Shown here one piece after another: positions 12,212-24,178 of a stretch of DNA of 64,000 nt. The stretch is from Whalleya microplaca (taxonomy: Eukaryota; Ascomycota; Sordariomycetes; Xylariales; Xylariaceae): contig MU385723.1 in the NCBI GenBank assembly GCA_022497155.1, forward strand, positions 620,001-684,000. The letters run 5' to 3'. Under the pieces are notes generated by a model that worked only from the letters and a program-made list of their open reading frames with translations, had not been told where the DNA came from and made no database searches. Numbering within the stretch: position 1 is the stretch's first letter; each line of letters opens with the position of its first letter. Both the position numbers and the translations under genes were made by a program.

Positions 12212-13466
12212 CTAGGTAGATAAATAGTTTTGGCGAATTAAAGAATCTTCAACGCCTGAAAGGGGAATTCTTCAATGTAAAAAAAAAAAAAGACAGAAGG
12301 GGAAACAGGCACACGACCAGAAGACACTTACTAAACACACTCCGAAACGGCTTGAACCGCTCCGAGATCTCCAGCATCTCCTGCTCGGACATATACTTCC
12401 ACTTGCCGCCCCCCTTCCCACCACCCCCCTTACCACCGCCAGCCTTCTTCAACTTAGCGACGTCGCGCCCCACGAACGCCGCCATCCCGCGCTGCACGCC
12501 CAGGTCCCCGAGCGAGAAGACGTCGAGCCGCTTGAGCCCGAAGCACGCGAACATCTCGACCGACCACCGCCCCAGCCCGCGCACCGCCGTCAGCACCTCC
12601 AGCACCTCCTCGTACGGCGCGTCCGCCAGCAGCTGCGCCGAGAGCTCCCCCGTCGCGAATTTGGCCGCGAGGCCTTGCACGTACTCGGCTTTGCGCTGCG
12701 AGAGGCCTGCCGTGCGCAGGCGCTCGATGGTGCAGGGGGCTACCTGCGAGGGGTGCGGGAACGCGCTCCCCCCGCCATCACCACCGTCCTCGTCATGAAA
12801 CAGATCGATAAACCGCTTCTTGATCGCCTTCGCCGCCGCCCCCGAGACTTGCTGCGAGATGACCCCGCTGCACAGCGACTCGAAGGGGTCGATCGTCTCG
12901 CTCAGGCCCTCGGGGCTGAAGATCCGACAGTGGTGCCGCTCGACCAGCGGCTTGAGGCGCGCGTCTACACTTATTAGATGCGCGCACGCCTCCTCCAGTA
13001 TGGTGGTCGTCGTCGTCCGGTGAGTTGGGGCCTTGGAGGGCGAGACGGTGGGCGCGCGCTCGCGCGTCACGAGCCGGGAGGTCTCGGGCGAGAGCAGCGG
13101 CGCGTTCGTGGCGTTGGGGTCCGCGAGCCGGGTTATGGCTGCGGTTTTTGGCTTCGGCGTTGTGGTTGTGCCGTTGGGGATGGCGCCGGCGGGCTCGCCG
13201 AGGAGTTTGGCGGTGCTGGGTGTTGGCGTCTCGGGTGGTGGAGGAGCGGCGGCTTTTGGTTTACGGCCCCGCCGTTTGTTGGGCGTTGTTGGCGCTGGTG
13301 CTTCTGTCTCCTCCTTGGGGTTCTTCATTGAGCCCCCTTCTTCTCCTATCTCGTCGGAGACTGCCTTCCTTTTCCGTCCCCTTGATGGCGGTGCGGGAGG
13401 TATGGCGGGTGTGGGTGACTTCAACTCCGACGCCGCGCTCAACCGCGCTGATCTACGTGTTGCCAT
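12212..13466 (-). CDS. DNA-3-methyladenine glycosylase, HhH-GPD family (Mag1/AlkA-like)
   Basis: Base-excision repair enzyme removing alkylated purines, predicted 392 aa. Exon 1 is 12332-13466 and exon 2 is 12212-12255 (complement). The start is the Met of MATRRSARLS; the open frame continues upstream to 13796 but that stretch looks like 5' leader. Residues 1-150 are a basic, Pro/Thr-rich, probably disordered tail suited to nuclear import. The glycosylase core begins near 155. ISQQVS (204-209) and the helix-hairpin-helix VRGLGRWSVEM (about 295-305) are clear, and Asp321 in GDLGVQRG fits the catalytic aspartate. Gly/Lys-rich repeats interrupt the fold at about 342-360. Oddity: after FRSVF the expected Trp-rich segment of family members is not visible. 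My last exon adds only about 14 residues, and the intron before it has a 13-nt A tract (T tract on the coding strand). The C-terminus is therefore uncertain. Confidence 0.88.
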
Positions 13467-15208
13467 GTTCGCTACTTGCTTGTTTCCTGCTAACGTGACT
13501 TTGAGATGTTGTGAGTGAAGCTGTCTCGGGTATGTGTACAACCGCTTTACGAGTCCTTTGGCGATGGTATGACAGGTACGCTTGTATGCTTCTGTTCTGA
13601 AACCTGTAGATTTCCAGCTTGGCCTACTAGTCGTCTGCGAGATCTGAGATGGCAGTTTTAAAGAGTGACTAATTGGTGACGAGATCTTATAAGTGACTGG
13701 GAGAATTGCAGTTGAGAGACCTGTAGTAAAGAGTGAAACTTTGATAAGTAGCAAGATTGCTCCGCTGTTAGTATTCGGAGTGACAATCATGCCCAACTAC
13801 TATCCTTCATATTCTATCACGATAAATACCTTCCTTTCAAATTCAATAAGATTGTAAATGAAAAGAAAGGTATGTATAGAAGACGTGAAGAAGATTCAGG
13901 ATGTTGAATGTAGGTCAATATTGAATTCAGTCAGAGCTGTATACTATGCATATGTAAGCAACCAGGGCAGCTAGGCACCATAGTCGTAGTGCATACAATT
14001 GATGTCGTCAGCTCATGCCCTTGCTTTGTCATCTGGTCTCGATGCCTCAAAACAAATAGGTTATAAAGTCAAGGCTGTGCGCACCATCACTTACCAAGTA
14101 CTAACACATTTCATTGCCTATTTTCAATCACATTCCTCATGAATCTCACAATACGTCCTGACCTCTCAAAGCGTAGGGATTAGCAGCAATGTTGGTGAGG
14201 TGGCATAAGAGACAGGGGGCACGCGATAAAAACGACGATCAACAGCAAAGAAAGCCTTGTCAACTCAGCCGAGCCAGGTGGCTCGGTATAGATGGACGAA
14301 GGGTAGGAGACGAGGTCCTCTTTTATAATAATAGAGTTCGTACAATCTTCTGTAAGGGACACGGCGACAAAAGCCATAGTCGCAATCTCGAGCATCGCTG
14401 CTAGGTACCGTATCTTCAATGATATTCGTAACATTACATACTTTCTTGATTAGACATACCAGGTTTCTAGCCGAGTACCTAACCTACATATTGCGTACTC
14501 ATGTGAACAATACATGTGGTATCAATCAACATGCAGTATCAATCACCTGTCAAAATTGATCAACGCAAACGTTCAAGACATTTACCTAATCGCCGAGCAA
14601 CTGGTAGGTAGCGAGCGAACTGTCCCGGTGCCTAGGTCCGGTCGTCAACTCGTACGGGGCCTTGATGACAATTCCAAGATCGCCAAGGGCCTAAGAGCAC
14701 GAGATTTCTCCACGGCCACCATTCATTAGCAGTTAGAGCTTGCAGCTAAAAATGGCTCGGCACCACAATGCGAAAGGGGATTTATTTTCCTATGCAACCT
14801 GCCGCAATGCATGTTCGTCACGGGCCGTGTCTCTTTTGCGTGTGTTGCGAAGAGCCTCGAACACGAGAAGAGGGAGTGAGATGATTGATCGATGAAACCT
14901 TGTCGATGCAACGAGATGTTCGTTTCTTCGCGTTTCTCATCTTCGCCTTTTAATCTTGGCGGCGTTATAATTTCATGAAAAAAAACGAGCTGCATGAGAG
15001 TGAGGAGCCTAAGGTACCTCCTAGCCGATTAGGTACTTCTGCGGCTAAGACGTGCTGGATGTGGTCAAGAGACGAGGCATGTATTGGATGTACATAGCTG
15101 TAACCTAGGTTAGTCCATTTGACACGATAAATCCCTAGCCACAGGCAGCTTTTAAGCCGCACGTGGATTCCCTCCGCGTCAGCTGGTGAGGTTCCTGTGC
15201 TGGTACCT

Positions 15209-15235
15209 TTTTCGTACTTTTCGTACTTTTCGTAC
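15209..15235. repeat. Triple 9-nt direct repeat TTTTCGTAC
   Basis: Three perfect head-to-tail copies of TTTTCGTAC lie in the divergent glycosylase/Anp1 interval. The function is unknown. Confidence 0.8.
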
Positions 15236-15543
15236 CAAAGTCTAGAATCGCCGTTCGTGTCTCGAGTGCTCCAGTTGCTCATAACGGAAGTATCCAGGCA
15301 CCTGGGCAGCCCTGGCAGCTAGTTAAACCTGTTAGGTTAGGCAGTAGAATTGAGGATTTGCCATCTGGCGCTGTGTACATACATACCTAATACATTCTAA
15401 CTGACTACCGAGGTACCTACTCCCCCGAATCCCCCCCTAAAATGCGATAAGCCCTGTTGGGTTGTTCCAATTACAAGGTCTGACTCTGCACCTCTGGGGG
15501 GCCGTGTTCAGTGCGTTTTCTACGCAGCCAACCAGCCAACTGG

Positions 15544-15655
15544 CAGCCAGCCAGCCAGCCAGCAAGCGTTGATGCTGCTGCCAACCACACACACCCAATA
15601 CCAATACCTGCCAATACCTACCTACATACATACATACATACATACATACATACAT
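15544..15655. repeat. Microsatellites (CAGC)n and (ACAT)n
   Basis: About five CAGC units near 15544-15566 and about eight TACA/ACAT units at 15622-15655, roughly 500 bp upstream of the Anp1-like start. Slippage-prone simple sequence. Confidence 0.85.
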
Positions 15656-16127
15656 CCGTACATACTGCGTACTGCTGCACGACCTGTCATCTTAACATTT
15701 TTTTCAACATTGCCGGTCCGTCTACCCTGATCCGTTCTCTCTCGCCCAGCGCCAATTCACCCATTAATTCCATTAATCTCGCCAGCGCCAATTTTATATC
15801 CTCGTTCTCACTACATACAGTAGACACAATAGACGACCGCGATACTGGAACATCCGCCTTTCCGCCAGCATCCCCCAGCTGTCTGTCGATCGTACCCCGT
15901 TGACAGGATTCGCTGCCAGCCAAGGTTGTTTCCTGTAACCTTCGTGTTCCCTCCAACCAAAAGACGTGATACCCTCCCCGTCACCGAATACAGAATACAC
16001 AAGGTCGGCCAATTTGAGCGAGTGCCTGGCCCACCCCTTTAGTATCACGGTCGTGCCTCGACTCGCTATTCACCTGTCTGCTCTCGCGCTATCTCGGGGT
16101 GGTTGAGGGCCACCCGAAGAGCTCGCC

Positions 16128-17676
<1,549 letters not shown>

Positions 17677-19514
17677 GCCAGCGATACTCGGTTCTTCTTA
17701 CTTAACGCAACGCATTGCATCTTTTCTTGTTTATCCACTCCCCCCGTTCATATTTCTTCAGTGTACCAATTTGGTCCGCCTCAGGCAGCAGTCGATTTTT
17801 CCAATCGTGTGGCAGGGAAACGTAATATTTTTTGTACGAGAAGCTCATGATACACACAACAACTGCATCCATTATCAGAATCATCATCAGATATGTAAGC
17901 AAAGCGGCGTTGGGAAAAGGGATGGGAACATATTTCTTCGCTTCTCACACACCACCTCCTTTTTTTTCTCCCTCTCTTACTGGCAATATCACTCAACTTT
18001 GGAACTGGATGGGTCGGTCGGGCAGCGTTCAAATATCAAACAGCAAGCAAGAAAGTATACCTTGAGTCGTGTTTCCTTTGTGTCGGCTGTTCAGATCTCT
18101 GTTCCCCGAGTGATTTTGCCGGCTCGCCATCCACCGTTTACCTTCAAGGTATACCTTTGCCCTTGCTGTTTCTTGGTTTGGTTGAGCCCTGCGGGTTGGC
18201 CTGTCTGCCTTCTTTCTGCCTTCTGCCGTCTGCTGAGGGTAGAGCAAACACGACCGCATGATATTGCCGAGAGACGGCGTCTGCAGTTTTTTCTCTGTCC
18301 CCGTGTAATAGAGATTTGGCTATTCATACGGCATTGATAAGGAAGGATATTATTGGAGGAGGAGGGGAATCGTGGTGGTGGTGTGGTGGTGATGGTGATG
18401 GGACACAAATGTATCAAGGGATGGAAGGGAAGGGGGGGAGCTTGTATGGAGAGAGAGAGGAGTCTTTTGTTAGCAGTGCCCGAGTTAGTTGTTGGCAATT
18501 TCTTCACTGGTTCGATGAGAGCATGTTGGCAGCTAGCTAGCTAGCTAGCTAGTGTAGAACTTTCTTCAACTTCGTTGCTCGTCCACGGGGAGGGGAAGAG
18601 AGGGGGGTGTTTATTTCGGGCGGCCTTGGGCGGAGAGGGGCGAGGAATGAACTGCGCTGCGCTGGACTGGACGGGACTGGACTGAAAGAAAGGGGGCGGA
18701 CAAAAGACTAAGACTAATATATACAATCTCTTCCATCTCACCTTTTATGTCTGGTTCTTGATGACTCGACTATAATGGCATACAGGGGAGCAGTTGGCAT
18801 ATGAGATGAAGTCAGTACTCGCTATAGCAATTTGGTAAGTTCAGAATCCATACCCAGGCAACTTAAGAATATGATAGATAGCAATATCTATTTGTTGCTC
18901 ATATGATCCCTATAATTGTGACATATTCACGGATTCGAGCCATTTGAGGATAGAGCATCTCAGTATTAAGTTACTCCTTTCGAGCTGCATATGGGCCTAT
19001 ACATGGCCACTGCCTGTACATATACAAAGGGGCTCTACCTTCGTCTAACTTCACCTTGCACTAACCAAACCACTGTACTCCTCATTACTTGATCTCATAT
19101 TATCGCCCAGAGCAAGTCGCTGGTTGCAATGATCCAGGAATATAAAGATATAAAACAATCTACTGTATACTTTTTCCCTTATTTACCACTTATATCATCG
19201 TATATGTGAGACTATTTGCCATTGGACTCGGACAAAGTCCCAACATTACTACCCAAGGGCCTATCAACATCACAGCTGGAACCGTACTACAAAAAGCCAG
19301 ATGAGGGGGATCTTCTGGTTTCGCAAGCCTTCACAGTCTATGAGTGTATATACAGTCTCCGACTCTCCTGCCAGACGTGTGGGATCTTTGTGCAACTGGA
19401 GTTCAACCGTTCTATTGCCTCGCTCTAATGCAACTTATTTATACAAGTCTGTCCACCTACCATCCCCCACCGGAGCTTTCTTTACTTGTTACCTTCGTGT
19501 CCCGTCAACTCGTC
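17677..19514. other. Convergent intergenic region downstream of the Anp1-like gene
   Basis: This 1.8-kb spacer lies between the 3' ends of the Anp1-like gene and QCR7. An open frame runs on from the last exon of the Anp1-like gene in another phase, but it shows no conserved features. A (GCTA)n stretch lies at 18531-18552. No gene seen. Confidence 0.6.
18531..18552. repeat. (GCTA)n microsatellite
   Basis: About five and a half AGCT/CTAG tetranucleotide units in the convergent spacer. It is self-complementary and could extrude a hairpin. Confidence 0.85.
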
Positions 19515-20068
19515 TCAGTGAGATCGGATGATGGTCATCGAGTCCAGGGCCGCCTTCTCCTTCTCCTCGGCGCGCAGCTGGTCGATGAGCGGCTGCAGGT
19601 AGGGGACGTCCTATTCCACGCGCTTTACGTTAGCGCCTCTATCCAGAATGAAGCCATATGTATTATATCGTCATAGGCCGGCTCACCTCCTCGGGCTTGG
19701 TCCATTGGTCTTTGGACAGCAGCTTGTGCGAGATGCTGCACTGGAAGGCGCGGCGGATGCGGTAGACGCGGTCGTAGGACTCCTGGGGCGGGAGGCGCTT
19801 CAGCGCCTTGATGACGTCCTCGTCCTCCTCGACGATCAGGTCGTCGGCTCTAGAAGACAATTGTCAGTTCCCTCGACACTTGATCCCAACTAGTTATCCG
19901 CCCAGCTATCCCAATGGCAGAATGCACGTCGTTGGTAGGGTCGGCTACGCACCTGAGGCCGAGTTGACGGTAGCCGGCGGACTGCGAGTACCAGCCGGCG
20001 AGGGGCTCGAACATCTTGCGCAGCCACGGGCGCTTGAGGATGAAGGGCGCAAGGCTCGGGTAGGACAT
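19515..20068 (-). CDS. QCR7: Cytochrome b-c1 complex subunit 7 (14 kDa subunit)
   Basis: Accessory subunit of respiratory complex III, on the matrix side of the inner membrane, where it contacts cytochrome b. 124 aa from exons 19953-20068, 19687-19849 and 19515-19610 (complement). The family pattern is clear: a hydrophobic N-terminus with [15 protein letters not shown], then [51 protein letters not shown] and [17 protein letters not shown]. Length matches the usual 120-130 aa. There is no cleavable presequence, which is normal for this subunit. It is divergent from the mitochondrial NAD-type carrier, another mitochondrial gene. Confidence 0.97.
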
Positions 20069-21687
20069 GGCGGGCGTGGCAATTGGTGGTGTATGTGTGT
20101 GTGGTCTGCGGTAGTAGTAGAATTGAGGGGAGCTGGCTGGAGGGAGGGGGGGAAGAGAGTCGTAATATAAACTGGTGATGCTATTATGGAGGCTTGACAA
20201 AGTTCCAAAATGGCTCTCGGCTTTGGGGACCCAGATCACGTGATTGACTTTGCACGCTTATTGCTTAGGTATTCCTTGGTCCGACCTACTAAAATACCTA
20301 CTAATACCTACTAATTCATTACCTAAAAGTACCTGTGTGCCCCAGTGCTTCCAGTGCGCCGGTAACGCAAAAAGCGATGTTTTGCATATACTTTACGTCG
20401 TCTGTTATTGAAATTCAAGCTTTTATATTATTTTAGAGTTTCTACTGCATAGATGCTGTGTTAGGTCTTATTAGTAGTTACTTACTATATCTATTATATA
20501 TATATATATAGATACAGATGAGATACAGATTAGAGTGACGCCGATGGAAGGGTTCATTGTTGGTCACTTGACTTTGAGCCTCAGATAGCGGAAGTGCCTC
20601 GGAATGCCAGGCTACCTAACTCGGGTAGAGGTCGGTACATGCACACATGCAGTCGAGTACATACGGAGTTGAGGTAGCAGAAGTACATACACATATTATA
20701 TCGGAGTGTGTACCACATTGAATACGTCACAGCTGGCAAATTGCGGCTTCGCTCCATTCAATTCCATTCCCTGCTTACCTCATGTATGAATGTATTTCTT
20801 CTTACAGTGCTAGAACGAAGTGCCTGCCTTGACTTGAACTCAAACTTAACAAAGAGATACACTTTCTCTTTTCTTCGATGGGTGAAAGTTAATTGCCGCA
20901 TCTTTCCAGGTACGCGGTCTTTTCCCTAGTCCATTCACATATCCATTCTATCACACTTTCTATTTTTCAACACTTTATTCTGTACCTAACGTAACCGGCT
21001 TTGCAAGTTTGCAACCGTGCGCTAACAGTATATAAGTGAATGCTCTGAACAGTCGAACATTTATAGCACCAGAGCCCAGAGCACCACGGCACCGCAGCGC
21101 ACTACAGCAGGACACTGCACCACACTGCACCATACAATACAAGCACCACACAATATCCAGTCGGTCTAAAATCGCAATTCACAATCAAGCACGTTAGACG
21201 CCGACCCGCTTCTCTTGCATCTGAGCTAGAGAGGTCCGATAGATATCCTGGCTTCCGACTCCTCACGCCGACGCAACTCCAACACCGCAATACTCTCCCA
21301 CCCCTCTTTCTTTTCCCTATTTACGGCTACATATCATCCCACCTAGTCCACCATCGTACTTGAACGACGCGCCCTCGTTGCGGATGTCAATGGCATGTGA
21401 CAATCGGTAGCTCCTGTGTTGACGGTGGATTTGCGAGGGTGCATTCCCCGCACACCGCACCACAACGCCTCTTCGATTTCCTTTTCGACCGTGAGATCGC
21501 ACGACCTTGTGCCCATCTACGCACTACTTATACCCACTGTCGCTCTTTGACCCCTTCAGACGAGCAGACACGAGCCTGCGTCGCCCATCGCCATCTCCGG
21601 GGCCTCTGCACATCCCGGAGGCCCCGACTTCGCGACCCCGTCATCCCCGTCATCCCCGTCCTCGGACTTAACCACCTATAGAGGGGC
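20069..21687. promoter_or_regulatory. Divergent promoter region between QCR7 and the mitochondrial carrier
   Basis: This 1.6-kb interval is shared by two nuclear genes for mitochondrial proteins. It contains a CACGTG palindrome at 20237-20242, about 170 bp from the QCR7 start, a TA run near 20494-20510 and many TACCTA words (20268-20330). On the carrier side it has a long CA/CT-rich stretch (about 21060-21300) and three CATCCCCGT units near 21640-21662, fitting a long 5' leader. Confidence 0.55.
20236..20243. promoter_or_regulatory. TCACGTGA E-box palindrome upstream of QCR7
   Basis: Perfect 8-bp palindrome containing CACGTG, the site of bHLH factors such as Cbf1. It lies about 170 bp upstream of the QCR7 ATG. 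Cbf1-type control of respiratory-chain genes is known in yeasts; its use here is inference. Confidence 0.4.
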
Positions 21688-23176
21688 ATGTCTCACGACC
21701 AGGCCCAGAGCCATCCGACAGGACGGTCAGATCCCGATCCGACAGAATATGGGATTTTCTCCGATAGACCCCCTCCAACAGCACCCTCTACCTCCCCTAC
21801 CACCGAGTCCTCAACCTCGACAAATCGCCGTAGTCAAGACGGTCAGGGCCCCTTAGCCTCGGCGGTAGCAGCCATGGAGTTACACGACCCCCGCGGTCTG
21901 ACACCCTTACAAAGGTGGGCCGCAGTGGCCTCAGAGCCTCAGTTCAATGCTTTGTCGGGAGCTGTAGGCGGCTTTACCTCTGGCATTGTCACCTGTCCAC
22001 TCGATGTCATCAAGACGAAGCTGCAGGCACAAGGAGGATTTGTCCCCGTCACAAAGGGCAGGCATGTCGGCCAGAGCAAGGTATATTCCGGCTTGGTTGG
22101 TACCGCGAAGGTGATCTGGAAGGAAGACGGGTTGCGCGGCATGTATAGAGGCTTGGGACCTATCATTCTCGGTTACTTGCCCACTTGGGCCGTTTGGTTT
22201 ACTGTTTACAACAAGAGCAAGAGATTCTTGGCCGAGCAGAACTGTAAGTTGTCCCACGCAAACATGCGAGATTTACCTTACCGCCCTTACTGCCATCCTC
22301 CCTCTCCCGCAGTCACACACACCACTCGAGGGAACAGATAGCTGATCATTGTCCTACACTGTAGTACAAAATTCATTCGTCATCAATTTTTGGTCCTCGA
22401 TCGTAGCTGGAGCCAGCAGCACCATTGTGACAAATCCAATATGGGTTATCAAAACCCGACTTATGTCACAATCATCCACCGGGTACAACAGAGATATGTC
22501 CATGTTCCCGAGGTCGGCTAACACTCCTACGTCTAGACCTACTATCAATTCCCCTTGGCACTATAACTCGACGCTCGATGCTGCGCGCAAAATGTACTCT
22601 TCGGAAGGCGTTTTATCATTTTATTCAGGACTCACGCCGGCGCTTCTTGGTCTTACGCATGTTGCAGTTCAATTTCCTGCTTACGAGTATTTGCGGACGA
22701 AGTTTACGGGCGAACGCATGGGTGAGATGGGCAGCAACGATAAGAAGAATCATTGGCTCGGCGTACTATCCGCTTCGGTAATGTCGAAAGTTCTCGCGAG
22801 CTCAGCCACATATCCGCACGAGGTAATCCGCACAAGGTTGCAAACGCAAAGACGGCCAACCCCTGGAAGTGAGTATCTACAAGGACTTGGGGTCTCCGAG
22901 CCTACGTCGAGCAACCAAACCCAACCATCAAATAACGCAAAATTTACGAGCCCACAACCGAAGTATAGAGGCGTCGTCATGACTTTCCGCACTATCCTGC
23001 GAGAAGAAGGCTGGAGGGCATTCTACGCGGGTATGGGAGTTAACATGATGCGAGCCGTGCCGGCGGCGACGGTGACAATGATGACTTACGAGTTCGTGAT
23101 GAGAACACTCCATCACGCACAGTTAGAGGGTCAGCAGAAGAAGAATCTAGGCGCAACGACAATACGCGAATCATGA
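21688..23176 (+). CDS. Mitochondrial carrier family, NAD+/pyrimidine-nucleotide/folate-like (Ndt1/Yia6 type)
   Basis: Six-helix inner-membrane carrier, 455 aa, from exons 21688-22243 and 22365-23176. A hydrophilic N-terminal extension of about 85 residues precedes the first repeat. The three carrier signatures are PLDVIKTKL, PIWVIKTRL and PHEVIRTRL. Trp in the second signature (PIW) marks the NAD/FAD/folate/pyrimidine-nucleotide branch, and the sequence reads most like Ndt1/Yia6, importers of NAD+ into mitochondria. Repeat ends DGLRGMYRGLGP, EGVLSFYSGLTPALLG and EGWRAFYAGMGVNMMRAVPA are typical. Hydrophilic loops between helices 3 and 4 and between 5 and 6 are long, as in filamentous fungi. 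The substrate is assigned by family resemblance only. Confidence 0.92.
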
Positions 23177-24178
23177 GCACAAACAACAACAACATTCAAG
23201 AGGGGCCACGCGGGCGAGGAGTTATTAGTTGGTTGCATGGGGTGTGTGGGAATTGCAATTGCGTGTGTTGTACATATTATCATCATATTTTGTGCAAGAA
23301 CTGTTCTCACCACACTAGGAGCGAGCATGATTGACCAAAACTTGTTAAGGTCAAAATACACAACTGGACTGGACTTGGGGGGGGGGGGGGGGGGGTGTGG
23401 GTTTATTAGGGGGGCGGATGGATGGGTCGGTCCAGAACGATACCCTTCCTTGTGTATGTAGGTATAGACACATGTTTTTTATGTTTTCGTGTCATGATTG
23501 CAAATGGTAGATAAATCACTAATCTTTTTGGTGAAGTGTTTTGCTTGCTTGCTGCTCGGTAATGCCGTCTTTGTGATTCAGCGTGATTTGGACGTAGGAC
23601 GACGCTACGACGAAGCGTTCAGGCATGACTCGCGGGCCTGACTTGTAGGTCATGCGATCTTGACGATCCTGGGAAGGCACGGAGCGAGGAGTACGCATAC
23701 GCAAGGGGGGAAGTTCAGCGTCAGTTTAAAAAAAGGCGAGAGTGGCGGTTCAACGAGACTTGTTTGAATGCTGGTATCCTCTAGACTTATACTGAAGATA
23801 TAAACAGCTTATTTGTATACTGCATTTCTTCCTGGAGTCATGTATAGTCGCTAGCTTCCCACCAACAGATTTAATATCAAATACAATGTCAGAGACCCAT
23901 ATCGTTTCGTTCTCAGACCTGGTGTACTCCCTACGAGGGTAAATCAGTTGAGATAGACAGCATAGACTGAAGATCTCTGACAACAACTCAGGTCACTTTC
24001 ACATTGTAAATATAAGTCATCGTATATGGTATATGACTAGCAGACTATAGCAAGTGTTCACTCATGTCCCTATATTGCTCCGTTCTAGACATATATGATC
24101 AACTCTCACCCCTTCCACAAACTCCAAGTTACCTATGGCTCACCTAAGAAAGGTCCGCGTTCCATGAGTAGTGTAGTC
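23177..24178. other. Intergenic region between carrier and P450 genes
   Basis: A 1.0-kb convergent spacer. It contains a run of 19 G at 23377-23395, and otherwise AT-rich sequence without a plausible gene. Confidence 0.65.
23377..23395 (+). repeat. G19 homopolymer
   Basis: Nineteen consecutive G residues, about 200 nt past the stop of the NAD-type carrier. Such a tract can form a G-quadruplex in DNA or in the 3' end of the transcript, and its length is likely to vary between isolates. Confidence 0.9.

Larger units (their letters stand above)
13467..16127. promoter_or_regulatory. Divergent intergenic region (DNA glycosylase / Anp1 family)
   Basis: This 2.66-kb spacer lies between two divergent starts. 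The glycosylase frame stays open to 13796, probably as leader. No other gene is visible. It carries a TTTTCGTAC triple repeat (15209-15235), CAGC repeats (about 15544-15566) and an ACAT array (about 15622-15655). The 400 bp before the Anp1-like start are pyrimidine-rich, as in many fungal core promoters. Confidence 0.55.

Noticed and set aside
13467..13796. In-frame extension upstream of the DNA glycosylase ATG
   Set aside because: Starts without an ATG, composition shifts to AT-rich, and MATRRSARLS is a natural basic start. It is more likely 5' leader.
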